Assembly (NCBI RefSeq): GCF_900172275.1
Contig: NZ_FWFT01000006.1
Coordinates: 62,001-126,000, forward strand
Length of the DNA stretch: 64,000 nt
From: Pseudooctadecabacter jejudonensis
Lineage (GTDB): Bacteria > Pseudomonadota > Alphaproteobacteria > Rhodobacterales > Rhodobacteraceae
Direction: 5' to 3'
In this document: piece by piece, positions 55,674 through 63,760 of the stretch
Layout: each line of letters starts with the position of its first letter
Position numbering within the stretch: the first letter of the stretch is position 1
The notes under the pieces: model-generated
Seen by the model: the letters and a program-made list of their open reading frames with translations, nothing else
What the model was told of the DNA's origin: nothing
The model's database searches: none
Position numbers and translations under genes: made by a program

Positions 55674-56092
55674 GGGGCCCCAGCCGCGTCGCCGTAGGTA
55701 AGGCCGCGCCTTGCGACGTCGTCCATTTTTGCGGCCAATTCAGCGGTGGTGTAGGCGCCGCCTTCGATGAGGTTCTGGTTCACCGATGCGATCCAACGTT
55801 CGTAATAGGTCATGGTTTCAAAGGCGTCTTCGCCCATGTCCTCAAGAACGCGGCGCAATCCGTCGACGGTGAAATAGCCCTTGGCTGACCCGATGATCAT
55901 CAAGGCATCAACGCGTTTTTCCCAAAGGGAGAAATCATGTTGGTCTGTGGGGACGGGTCCTGCGTCATCGCCGCCCATGTCATGCCAACGGCGCGCGGGA
56001 TTGTCGTGCCAGCGGCGCGCAGGGTCATCGTGCCAGCGGCGCGCGGGGTTTTTTGAGGGCGTGCCCTCTTGGGGGTTAGTTTTTTCAGCCAT
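55670..56092 (-). CDS. Nitrile hydratase beta subunit, N-terminal half, with octapeptide repeats
   Basis: A 140-residue protein equal to the N-terminal helical domain of nitrile hydratase beta: HDMGGDDAGPVP, FSLWEKRVDALMIIGSAKGYFTVDGLRR and YYERWIASVNQNLIEGG. Upstream of HDMGG the sequence PARRWHD is present three times in tandem (residues about 16-38). In most species beta begins near HDMGG, so the repeats are an extra extension. First gene of the three-gene set on the minus strand. This protein could alternatively be an accessory activator, but the separate C-half favours a split subunit. Confidence 0.85.
   Translation of the reverse strand: MAEKTNPQEGTPSKNPARRWHDDPARRWHDNPARRWHDMGGDDAGPVPTDQHDFSLWEKRVDALMIIGSAKGYFTVDGLRRVLEDMGEDAFETMTYYERWIASVNQNLIEGGAYTTAELAAKMDDVARRGLTYGDAAGAP
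55980..56051. repeat. 24-bp coding minisatellite
   Basis: Three units of 24 bp at 55980, 56004 and 56028, sharing GTGCCAGCGGCGCGC (unit 1 ATGCCAACGGCGCGC). Translated on the minus strand as (N/D)PARRWHD. The last unit on the minus strand precedes MGGDDAGPV. Confidence 0.9.
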
Positions 56093-56130
56093 GTCGGGAG
56101 GCTAGACCCTGAGCTGCCCCTTTGCCAAGG

Positions 56131-57186
56131 TCAGTCTTCATCCTCATCCGGCACAATCAAGGTCAGCGTGCCATCGCTCGCCGCCGCACGGATCGCGGTG
56201 ACAAGGGCGGTTTGGGCCGTTTCGCCATCCGATTGTTTGATCTTGCCCCGTTCCCCGATTTCTTCGCGCAGGTTGTCGGCCATGCGGCTGGACATGTTTT
56301 CGAGGATGAAGGTGGCGGCGGCCTCCAAATCGCCGCCTTCCTGCTTGGCAAAGCCGATTGCAGTGACAAGATCGGCCTGATCGACCTCGCGGATGGCCTT
56401 GGGCACATCCGGCACCGCCAGCCGTGCGGGAATGTCGGCAAAGGTGAAGATGGCCTTGCGCACGCCCTCTCCGAAGGTGGGATCCTCCGCCAGCAGTCCC
56501 TCAAGGATGCCATCGCGCGTGCTGGCGGAGCTGGAATTGAGGATTGCGCCGATTCTGCTTTCGGGTGTGTCGGGAAAGGCAGAGATCGAGACGCCGCAGT
56601 AGTTTTTTGCCAAACTGGCCCCGATCCGGCCAAGCGCCTGCGGTGTGACTTTGGTGGTGCGCGACATGGAAAAGGCGATGCGACGGGCGCGCGCGCCGGG
56701 CATCATGCCCAACAGCTCAGCCGCCTTTGCCGTCGTCATCTTTGACAGCAGAATCGCGGAAATCTCGGGGCTTTCGGCCTCGGTTATCGGAAGGATATCT
56801 TCGTTTTCGAGTTCGAGAACCGTTTTCCAGGGGTCGTGGCCTGCGCGGGCGGCTGCCTCTTCGCGCAGTTTGGCCACGGTGCCCGGTGAAATGCGCCCCT
56901 CAAGGGATTGCAAAGCAGCCTCAACACTGCCGGGCGCTGTGAGGGCGATGGAGGACAGCTCAGACGAGAATTCCTCAATCACTTGATTCAGCGTCTTTTT
57001 GTCGATGATGCTGAGCGCGCCGAGTTCGCGGGTCAGGCGGGCCTGCGTCGCCTCAGGCAGATCAGACAGGGGCAGATCGCCATCGTTGCGCAGTAAGAAC
57101 TGCACAACCATCGCAGCCTTTTGCGAACGTGAGATCGCGGGCAGGTTGGAGGGGGAGGCATTCGAAAGAGCAGCAGAGCCAGACAT
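56131..57186 (-). CDS. fliG: Flagellar motor switch protein FliG, isolated
   Basis: A 351-residue FliG homologue. The N-domain starts at about 20 (SRSQKAAMVVQFLL), the middle domain carries the MTTAKAAELLGMMPGARARRIAFSMS region, and the C-domain has FTFADIPARLAVPDVPKAIREVDQADLVTAIG near 245-275, where the torque-generating charged residues lie. No other flagellar gene is in the window. It lies 105 bp downstream of the HTH-less LuxR-like gene on the same strand, with a hairpin (GGGATGTGC/GCACATCCC, 57258-57285) between, so the two may be partly coupled. Confidence 0.85.
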   Translation of the reverse strand: MSGSAALSNASPSNLPAISRSQKAAMVVQFLLRNDGDLPLSDLPEATQARLTRELGALSIIDKKTLNQVIEEFSSELSSIALTAPGSVEAALQSLEGRISPGTVAKLREEAAARAGHDPWKTVLELENEDILPITEAESPEISAILLSKMTTAKAAELLGMMPGARARRIAFSMSRTTKVTPQALGRIGASLAKNYCGVSISAFPDTPESRIGAILNSSSASTRDGILEGLLAEDPTFGEGVRKAIFTFADIPARLAVPDVPKAIREVDQADLVTAIGFAKQEGGDLEAAATFILENMSSRMADNLREEIGERGKIKQSDGETAQTALVTAIRAAASDGTLTLIVPDEDED

Positions 57187-57291
57187 AAATCACCAAAGCT
57201 TGTCAATTCAGCATGGTGATAGAGGGTATCGGTAAATTGCCGATTAACGCTGAAGCGGGATGTGCCCCAAATTGCGCACATCCCCTTGGGG

Positions 57292-57780
57292 TTAGCTGGG
57301 GTGTGTCATGCGGACTGAGAGTTTGTGCAATTCGGCCCGTACCTCGGGCGTCATGCCGGTTTCGGATGCGGTGAGGCTGTGCAGATCTTGAACGTGGTCC
57401 GTCAAGGTTTGCATTTCCGCGTCCGTGTATTCCCGGTCTGGACGGGCAAAGCCCGCGATGGAACGTGATCCGCCGGCTTCAACCCCGATGGCTGTGCCAT
57501 ATTTGATCCCGAAATCTGCGGATTGTTCGTAGATTTTCAATGCGTCCTGATCCGACAGGGCGGACCACCTGATGGATCCGGTATTGGCAAACGCCCATCC
57601 CACTGTTGGGTCCGACATGATGAACCCTTTGCTGTTGTACAAATCCATCCACGCCTTGGGATAGGTCTGAAACTGGAATTCGGACGATGTCATGCGGATG
57701 TGAAACGCAATGGCAAACCCCGCGGGGGCCATGTCTTCTGCTGTTTCAATCAGATCGGTGATCTTTTCTAGATCGGCCAT
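57292..57780 (-). CDS. LuxR-type autoinducer-binding domain without HTH
   Basis: A 162-residue protein consisting only of an autoinducer-binding domain. The acyl-homoserine-lactone pocket residues of LuxR proteins are in place: Trp44, Tyr48, Asp57-Pro58 and Trp72 (YPKAWMDLYNSKGF, SDPTVGW, TGSIRWSAL). Its paralogue transcribed divergently 144 bp away shares NTGSIRWSA and ARPDREYTDAEM/ARPDREFTDDEI. The 23 residues after the domain have no helix-turn-helix. Proteins of this build could sequester signal or form inactive heterodimers with the full LuxR, as TrlR does to TraR; this is inference. Two-component or ligand-only function remains possible. Confidence 0.85.
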   Translation of the reverse strand: MADLEKITDLIETAEDMAPAGFAIAFHIRMTSSEFQFQTYPKAWMDLYNSKGFIMSDPTVGWAFANTGSIRWSALSDQDALKIYEQSADFGIKYGTAIGVEAGGSRSIAGFARPDREYTDAEMQTLTDHVQDLHSLTASETGMTPEVRAELHKLSVRMTHPS

Positions 57781-57924
57781 TTTACGCGCTCCGGTTCGCT
57801 TGACGGTTGCTTACGACTCGCTCAAGTGGGTAGAAAGTTTCACGAGGCATGGACAGCGGGAAAGTGCCCTTTTTTGTCTTTTAGACAGGTCCCGCGATAG
57901 GTTTGCAGCAGGGAAGGGGAGAGT

Positions 57925-58533
57925 TTGGGCGATCTCGCATCATCAGATGACGTCACAGCCCTCGCCCGATCAGGATACTACATCGCCCTGCGGGTCGGAT
58001 TTGCCTTTCCCATGGAAGAGGTGAACGCCCTGCCGCAGCCGTGGATCGATCACTACACCAAGTTACGTTTTATGTTGCATGATCCGGTGACACGCTGGGT
58101 CTACAGCAATACGGGATCCATCCGGTGGAGTGCGATTGACTTCGATGATCCGATGCGGGTGCTGGATCAGGCCCAAACGTTCGGTCTGCGCTACGGCGCG
58201 GCGGTGTCCTATTTTGATGGCAACGCCGATGGCCACCGATCGTTCGGGCATTTTGCGCGCCCTGACCGGGAGTTCACGGATGACGAGATTGCGGCCCTGT
58301 CGACCTACATCAAAAATCTGCATCACGCCAAAGCGCCGCCTACCAATCTGACTGCGGCCGAGCTTGAGGTGCTGGCCATGGTGCGCGACGGGCAACGCCT
58401 GAAACAGATTGCCCATGATTTGGGTGTCACCGAAGGGGCGGTGAAGCAGCGGCTGAAGAATGCCAAGTCCAAATTGGGGGCGCAGACGTCGGCGCAGGCG
58501 GCGGCGATGGTCAAACAATTCGGCCTGATCTGA
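57925..58533 (+). CDS. LuxR-family quorum-sensing regulator
   Basis: A 202-residue regulator with the N-terminal autoinducer-binding domain (Trp40, Tyr44, Asp53-Pro54, Trp68) and a C-terminal GerE-type helix-turn-helix (about 139-195: LTAAELEVLAMVRDGQRLKQIAHDLGVTEGAVKQRLKNAKSKLGA). It is short by about 35 residues at the N-terminus compared with TraR. The start is a TTG supported by GGGAAGGGGAG; no ATG is available upstream. Located 224 bp before luxI in the same direction, the classical pair arrangement. Confidence 0.92.
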   Translation: MGDLASSDDVTALARSGYYIALRVGFAFPMEEVNALPQPWIDHYTKLRFMLHDPVTRWVYSNTGSIRWSAIDFDDPMRVLDQAQTFGLRYGAAVSYFDGNADGHRSFGHFARPDREFTDDEIAALSTYIKNLHHAKAPPTNLTAAELEVLAMVRDGQRLKQIAHDLGVTEGAVKQRLKNAKSKLGAQTSAQAAAMVKQFGLI

Positions 58534-58620
58534 TTCTTTTTGGGCGATGTTTTTGGGCCGGACTGCGCCCAATATTGACACGGATTACAACCTATGCGCG
58601 AATTTTGCGCGGTGTAATGG

Positions 58621-58635
58621 TTAACGATATTTTAA
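58621..58635. promoter_or_regulatory. CtrA-type binding site upstream of luxI
   Basis: TTAACGATATTTTAA, an exact TTAA-N7-TTAA, the full CtrA consensus, within the larger near-palindrome GGTTAACGATATTTTAACC. It is 122 nt before the luxI start. CtrA controls motility and related traits in Rhodobacterales and is tied to quorum sensing there. Confidence 0.6.
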
Positions 58636-58757
58636 CCAAATTATGGGGTCATAGAGTCGCGCGGTTTGGAGGCTAAAAACCTCATTCCAAAGGGAAAATG
58701 TGGTTAATCTACCTGTGGAATGAACGCTAAATAGACTCTCCAAATAGGAGAGTGGAA

Positions 58758-59372
58758 ATGCAAAATATCACCTTTAACTTGTCTAACGTGCATCAACACG
58801 GCGGTGCGTTCTTTGATTACCTCGCCCTGCGGAAATCGTTCTTTGTCGATACCCTGAACTGGCAGATCCCGCACAACGCAGATGTGGAAATGGACCAGTA
58901 CGACAACCCCATGGCCCGCTACTGTCTGGTGCTGGACGATGAGGGCCGCGTGATGGCCGGTGCGCGTGCCATGTCCTGTGCGGCGCAATGGGGCGATCAC
59001 ACCTATATGTTGAAAGATGCCATGACCGGCAAACTGTCCACGATCCCCACCGACCTGCTGGACACGATCATCGACGGCCCAGAGGCCTGGGAATGCACGC
59101 GGTTGGTTATTTCACCCGAAGTGAAATCAATGCGGGCGCGCACGGAATGTCTGGATTTGATCGTGGGGGGGCTGATCGACATGGCCACGGCCGAGGGCGC
59201 GACCACGTTGATTTCCTTGTCGAACCTGTGGTTGCTGCGGGCGCTGAAACGTCTGGGCTATGGCGCGCAGTTGTTGGGCGAACCCTATGAGAACGATGAT
59301 GACGGCCACAAATACGCGGTCATGGCGATTGCGGCCCGTCACAAAGAGGAGGCGGACCGTCAGGTCGCCTGA
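58758..59372 (+). CDS. Acyl-homoserine-lactone synthase (LuxI family)
   Basis: A 204-residue autoinducer synthase that joins an acyl chain from acyl-ACP to S-adenosylmethionine. All invariant residues are present at LuxI-like spacing: Arg25, Phe29, Trp35, Asp46, Asp49, Arg70, Glu112 and Arg115 (LRKSFFV, EMDQYDN, GARAMS, WECTRLVI). I take the ATG at 58758, seven bases after GGAG; a GTG two codons earlier abuts the ribosome site. Acyl-chain length cannot be read from sequence. Confidence 0.95.
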   Translation: MQNITFNLSNVHQHGGAFFDYLALRKSFFVDTLNWQIPHNADVEMDQYDNPMARYCLVLDDEGRVMAGARAMSCAAQWGDHTYMLKDAMTGKLSTIPTDLLDTIIDGPEAWECTRLVISPEVKSMRARTECLDLIVGGLIDMATAEGATTLISLSNLWLLRALKRLGYGAQLLGEPYENDDDGHKYAVMAIAARHKEEADRQVA

Positions 59373-59421
59373 TCTTGCTGTTTTGCCTCCGTGGGGTGGG
59401 GACCCACGGAGGAAACGGGTG

Positions 59422-60723
59422 TTAGCCGAACACGCGTTTGAAGATCGTGTCGACGTGTTTGGTGTGGTAATCCATGTCGAATTTCTCGTTGATGCCATCG
59501 ACGCCAAGGGCTGCGACAACCTCTTCATCCGCGAGCAGTTCTTCGCGGAAATCGACGCGGTGTTCCCAGACCTTCAGCGCATTGCGTTGCACCATGGAAT
59601 AGGCGTCTTCACGGCTGACACCAGCCTGTGTCAGGGCGAGAAGCACCCGCTGAGACATCACAAGGCCCGGGAATTTGTTCATATTATCCAGCATGTTGTC
59701 GGGGAAGATCAACATCTTGTCGACAACGCCCGTCAGACGGTTGAGCGCAAAATCAAGCGTCACTGTCGCGTCAGGCCCGATGCCACGTTCGACAGAGGAA
59801 TGCGAAATATCGCGTTCGTGCCAGAGGGCGACGTTTTCCATAGCCGGAATGACCGTCATGCGCACCAGACGCGCCAGACCGGTGAGGTTTTCGGTCAGCA
59901 CCGGGTTTTTCTTGTGCGGCATCGCGGAGGAGCCTTTTTGGCCCATTGAGAAAAACTCCGCCCCCTCAAGGACTTCGGTGCGCTGCATGTGACGGATTTC
60001 AATGGCGACGTTTTCGATGGACGACGCGATGACACCCAGCACGGCAAAGAACATGGCGTGACGGTCACGGGGGATGACTTGGGTGCTGATCGGTTCGGGG
60101 TGCAGGCCCAGTTTTTCGCAGACATGCTCCTCCACGGCGGGGTCGATGTTGGCGAAGGTGCCCACGGCGCCGGAGATGGCACCGGTGGCAATCTCGTCCC
60201 GCGCGGCGACCATGCGGGCGCGGTTGCGATCCATTTCGGCGTAAAAGCGGGCAAACGTCAGACCCATGGTGGTGGGTTCGGCATGGATGCCATGGCTGCG
60301 GCCCACACGGACGGTCATCTTGTGTTCCATCGCGCGCTTTTTCAAAGCGGCCAGCAGGTTATCCAGATCTTCGATCAGGATGTCGGCGGCGCGGACCAGT
60401 TGCACGTTCAGACAGGTGTCCAGGACGTCGGACGACGTCATGCCTTGGTGGACGAAGCGCGCCTCTTCGGAGCCTACGTGTTCGGCCAGATGGGTGAGGA
60501 AGGCGATCACGTCGTGTTTGGTCACGGCCTCAATCTCATCAATGCGGGCCACGTCGAATTCAACGTCGCGGGCCTTCCAGACGGCGTCCGCGTTTTCGCG
60601 GGGGATGACGCCGAGGTCGGCCATGGCGTCGCAGGCGTGGGCCTCGATCTCATACCAGATGCGGAATTTTGTGGCGGGCTCCCAGATCTGTGTCATGGCG
60701 GGGCGGGCGTAGCGAGGAATCAT
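59422..60723 (-). CDS. purB: Adenylosuccinate lyase
   Basis: A 433-residue enzyme of the fumarase/aspartase superfamily acting twice in purine synthesis. The signature GSSAMPHKKNPV is near residue 265, with the catalytic Ser in the flexible loop; TSSDVLDTCLNVQL near 85 and RSHGIHAEPTT near 140 supply active-site His residues. ATG at 60723 gives the standard N-terminus MIPRYARP. Stands alone. Confidence 0.96.
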   Translation of the reverse strand: MIPRYARPAMTQIWEPATKFRIWYEIEAHACDAMADLGVIPRENADAVWKARDVEFDVARIDEIEAVTKHDVIAFLTHLAEHVGSEEARFVHQGMTSSDVLDTCLNVQLVRAADILIEDLDNLLAALKKRAMEHKMTVRVGRSHGIHAEPTTMGLTFARFYAEMDRNRARMVAARDEIATGAISGAVGTFANIDPAVEEHVCEKLGLHPEPISTQVIPRDRHAMFFAVLGVIASSIENVAIEIRHMQRTEVLEGAEFFSMGQKGSSAMPHKKNPVLTENLTGLARLVRMTVIPAMENVALWHERDISHSSVERGIGPDATVTLDFALNRLTGVVDKMLIFPDNMLDNMNKFPGLVMSQRVLLALTQAGVSREDAYSMVQRNALKVWEHRVDFREELLADEEVVAALGVDGINEKFDMDYHTKHVDTIFKRVFG

Positions 60724-60806
60724 GGGTAAATGGCCTTTTGTGACGTGCAATCAGGGTTCGCTGCGTCATAAGCTGATGACGGGGTGAGAACAACAGGGGC
60801 GTTGAG

Positions 60807-61136
60807 ATGCGAGGGATGACAATGGCGCTGTTGTGTGCGCCGACGGTGGGATTGGCGCAGATGGAGCCCATGACAGGACCGCAGATCGCGGCGGCCCTGA
60901 CGGACCGTGCCTTGGTTTATGACGACGGGGCGACACAGGATTTCCGCGCCTCTGGCCGCACGTTGTATAATGCAGGCCGCGACAGTTGGGGGTACTGGGC
61001 CGTGCGCGGCGACCAGTATTGCAGCCAGTGGCCGCCCAGCGACGGTTGGTTCTGCTATGACATGGCGCGGCAGGGCGATGGTCTGCGGTTCATCGCAGAG
61101 GACGGAAGCTTTACCGACGGGACATACAGAGACTGA
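60807..61136 (+). CDS. Small secreted protein, unknown
   Basis: A 109-residue exported protein: signal peptide MRGMTMALLCAPTVGLAQ, then a soluble part with TLYNAGRDSWGYWAVRGDQYCSQWPPSDGWFCYDMAR, two cysteines probably bridged. It resembles hypothetical secreted proteins of the clade; no function known. Its stop and the next start overlap (TGATG), so it is coupled to the DUF6314-like gene. Confidence 0.75.
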   Translation: MRGMTMALLCAPTVGLAQMEPMTGPQIAAALTDRALVYDDGATQDFRASGRTLYNAGRDSWGYWAVRGDQYCSQWPPSDGWFCYDMARQGDGLRFIAEDGSFTDGTYRD

Positions 61137-61546
61137 TGCGAGGTTTGGGCGATTTTTGCGGGCACTTCACAGTGTCGCGCACCATTGAGGACCGGCGGAG
61201 CGGTGCACAGAGCCAGTTTGAAGGGACAGCGGACATCATCGCCACGCCAGAGGGCGCGACCTATGCGGAGGCGGGGGAGTTGATCCTTCCGGCGGGGCGG
61301 TTTGCAGCAGAGCGGTCCTATCTTTGGCGGACGACGGCAGGACGGATTGAGGTGCTGTTCGCAGACGGCCGCCCGTTTCATGATTTCGACCCAGAGGTTG
61401 GCGGGCAGGCCACGGAACATCTGTGCGGTGCGGACATGTATCGGGGCGGTTATGACTTTTCGGAATGGACCTGCTGGGCTGTGCGCTGGGACGTCACGGG
61501 ACCGCGCAAGGATTACACTTCGGTCACCTGGTATGTGCGACGTTAG
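61136..61546 (+). CDS. DUF6314-like protein
   Basis: A 136-residue soluble protein. The pattern GHFTVSRTIEDRRSG, then LRWTTAGRIEVLFADGRPFHDFD, HLCGADMYRGGYDF and WDVTGPRKDYTSVTWYVR fits the DUF6314 family, a lipocalin-like small beta-barrel of unknown role. Starts one base inside the stop of the upstream gene. Confidence 0.75.
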   Translation: MRGLGDFCGHFTVSRTIEDRRSGAQSQFEGTADIIATPEGATYAEAGELILPAGRFAAERSYLWRTTAGRIEVLFADGRPFHDFDPEVGGQATEHLCGADMYRGGYDFSEWTCWAVRWDVTGPRKDYTSVTWYVRR

Positions 61547-61633
61547 CGATATCTGGCGGTAAAGGCGGCCTTCGCACTTGCAGAACGCGCGCGCACAGGG
61601 TTATCTGCGGCCAACGAAATAAAGGAGAGCGTC

Positions 61634-62290
61634 ATGTCGACAGCCACAACAAACATGGTCCTGAGCGACCGCCTTTGGGATGCACAGGGCGCGGCCCTTT
61701 GGATCAAACGTGCAATTTTGCTGGTGGCCGGTGTGGCCGCGCTGACGGTTTCCGCGAAGATCCAGATCCTGACGCAACCGGTGCCGGTGACCTTGCAGAT
61801 GCTGGTTGTCATGGTGATCGGTGCAGCCTACGGGCCGAAGCTGGGGGCTGCGACGGTGGCGTCCTACATCGCTTTGGGTCTGCAGGGTCTGCCTGTGTTT
61901 GCGGGCGCTGTCGCGGGTCCGGCCTATGTGCTGGGTGCGACGGGTGGCTACCTGCTGGGCTTTATGATTGCGGCCTATGCTGTTGGCGCGCTGGCCTCTG
62001 CCGGTTGGGACCGCTCCCCTTTGCGGATGGCTGCGGCCATGGCCGTGGGCATCCTGTGCGTCTACATCCCAGGCGTGCTGTGGCTGAGCGCCGGTGCGGC
62101 GCTGCTGGGCGCTGCGGCGACGGCTGCTGTGTCCGGGTTTGTGGGCGGCGAAGCCTTCACCGGTTACGGGTGGGCTAACTGGTACGCCTACGGCGTGAAG
62201 ACCTTTATCTGGGTTGATGCGCTGAAGCTGGTTGTTGCGGTCATCGCATTCCCTGCGATCTGGAAGCTGGTGGGCGACGCCCGCGGCTAA
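61634..62290 (+). CDS. bioY: Biotin transporter BioY
   Basis: A 218-residue six-helix substrate-binding (S) component for biotin uptake. QILTQPVPVTLQMLVVMVIGAAYGPKLG near 45-72 and GPAYVLGATGGYLLGF near 95-110 are the family hallmarks. bioM and bioN do not adjoin; solitary BioY proteins can work alone or share an ECF module. AAAGGAGAG precedes the ATG. A strong terminator follows. Confidence 0.93.
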   Translation: MSTATTNMVLSDRLWDAQGAALWIKRAILLVAGVAALTVSAKIQILTQPVPVTLQMLVVMVIGAAYGPKLGAATVASYIALGLQGLPVFAGAVAGPAYVLGATGGYLLGFMIAAYAVGALASAGWDRSPLRMAAAMAVGILCVYIPGVLWLSAGAALLGAAATAAVSGFVGGEAFTGYGWANWYAYGVKTFIWVDALKLVVAVIAFPAIWKLVGDARG

Positions 62291-62315
62291 AACCGGCCTA
62301 TAGGTGTTAAAATGA

Positions 62316-62351
62316 GAGGCGCGGAGCGATGCTCCGCGCCTCGTTTTGTTT
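62316..62351 (+). terminator. Intrinsic terminator of bioY
   Basis: GAGGCGCGGAGC and GCTCCGCGCCTC form a perfect 12-bp stem around GAT, followed by GTTTTGTTT. Confidence 0.92.
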
Positions 62352-62411
62352 ATGGGTGCCTGTGGCAGGTGTGAGCCCATTCCGAAGGCGTGGATTTGGG
62401 GTGTGACCTGC

Positions 62412-62444
62412 GCCTCCGGCGGGGATATTTTTGAAACAAAGACA
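62412..62444 (+). repeat. Dispersed repeat family B, copy 5
   Basis: Identical to copy 1 at 18874 over the 33-nt element (head GCCTCCGGCGGGG, middle ATATTTTTGAAAC, tail AAAGACA). It lies between the bioY terminator and the stop of the convergent hydrolase-OsmC gene. Confidence 0.85.
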
Positions 62445-62449
62445 GGGGC

Positions 62450-63658
62450 CTATGCCAATTTCGTCTCAATCCGGTTGCTGCGCTCAAGGGATTGGTGGAC
62501 GGGGCAGCGGTCGGCGATTTCCAGCAGGCGGGCCCGTTGGGCGTCGTCGAGATCACCGGTGAGGTGGATCGTGCGGGTGAAGTTGTCGATCTTGGATTTG
62601 GTTTCGGTGCCGGCGTCTTGTCCGTGGACTTTGTCATGTGTCACATCGACCAAAACATGGGTCAGCGGCCAGCCTTTGCGGCGCGCATACATGCGGATGG
62701 TCATGGAGGTACAGGCCCCGAGACCTGCGGATAGAAAGCCATAGGGCGTGAGGCCTTTGTTGGTGCCGCCGTAGGCCGCCGGTTCGTCCGCGAGGACGTG
62801 GTGGGGGCCTGATTGGATGTCTTGCAGAAAGCCTGAGGCGTCGGCCTCGGACACCCGTAGCACGCCTTCGGGGATGCCGATGGGGGGGGCGGGGCGGTTC
62901 AGGTCAACGTATTTGGTGGCCCAGCTGGCGATCATATTGGCCACGTATTCGGCGTCTTGCGCACGTGTGAGCAGGTGATCGGCGTCATCGAGGGTGATGA
63001 AGCTTTTGGGGTGTTTGGCGGCCAAGAAAATCTCGGACGCGTTGTCGATGCTGACTGTTGCATCCCGCGGGGCGTGCAGGACCAGCAGCGCGGCATCCAA
63101 TTTGGCGATGGCGGGCGTCAGCTGGCCTTTGGCGACGTCTTCCAGAAAGTCGTTGGAGATGCGGAAGGGGCGACCGCCCAGCGTAACCTCGGCCACGCCG
63201 TCTCGGATGATGTCGGGCAGGCTGTCGGCGAAGTTGTGGGTGACGTGTTCGGGGTCAAAGGGCGCGCCGATGGTCACGACGCCTTTGATGGACGGCAAAT
63301 CAGGCGCTGCCTTGAGCACGGCGGCCCCGCCCAGACTATGACCGATCAGCAGGGAGGGGGTCATGCCACGTTTGTCCAACTCTGCCGCGGCGGCCGAGAG
63401 GTCAGCGACATTGGTGGTGAAGTTCGTATTCTCGAACTCGCCTTCCGAGTGGCCCAGGCCGGTGAAATCGAACCGCAGCACCGCGATGCCCATGGCCGCC
63501 AGTCGGCCCGCGATGCGGCGGGCGGCGGGGATGTCTTTGGAACAGGTAAAGCAGTGCGCAAAGAGGGCCGTGGCCAGATGCGGCCCATCGGGCAGATCAA
63601 GACGGGCGGCGAGTTGTTGGCCATCGTGGCCTGGGAAGGTGAAACGTGTGGTGGGCAT
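62450..63658 (-). CDS. Alpha/beta hydrolase-OsmC fusion protein
   Basis: A 402-residue two-domain protein. The N-terminal alpha/beta hydrolase (1-250) has GHSLGG with nucleophile Ser108, Asp199 and His228. The C-terminal OsmC-like domain (about 265-400) has the peroxidatic Cys316 in GLGACTSMT and the resolving Cys385 in CPVHQSL. OsmC proteins reduce organic hydroperoxides; the hydrolase may release them from esters (inference). This fusion is a known architecture. It is monocistronic. Confidence 0.93.
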   Translation of the reverse strand: MPTTRFTFPGHDGQQLAARLDLPDGPHLATALFAHCFTCSKDIPAARRIAGRLAAMGIAVLRFDFTGLGHSEGEFENTNFTTNVADLSAAAAELDKRGMTPSLLIGHSLGGAAVLKAAPDLPSIKGVVTIGAPFDPEHVTHNFADSLPDIIRDGVAEVTLGGRPFRISNDFLEDVAKGQLTPAIAKLDAALLVLHAPRDATVSIDNASEIFLAAKHPKSFITLDDADHLLTRAQDAEYVANMIASWATKYVDLNRPAPPIGIPEGVLRVSEADASGFLQDIQSGPHHVLADEPAAYGGTNKGLTPYGFLSAGLGACTSMTIRMYARRKGWPLTHVLVDVTHDKVHGQDAGTETKSKIDNFTRTIHLTGDLDDAQRARLLEIADRCPVHQSLERSNRIETKLA

Positions 63659-63760
63659 GGGTTTTGGTCCTTGTGTTGACCTTTACCTGCGCCTGCGCGG
63701 CTGACTGCGCAAGGGATGTGACGGGGGCGTCACGCTATGGTGAGAAATGTCACCGACTGG

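Noticed and set aside
57880-57900. lux box between the two LuxR-like genes
   Set aside because: ACAGGTCCCGCGATAGGT has two similar direct halves but not the dyad needed.
58690-58757. lux box upstream of luxI
   Set aside because: Only a half site (ACCTGT near 58712) is present; no inverted partner at the required spacing.
61547-61633. Biotin-responsive site before bioY
   Set aside because: I see only a good ribosome site; no clear BioR-like TTATAA dyad in the 87-nt gap.
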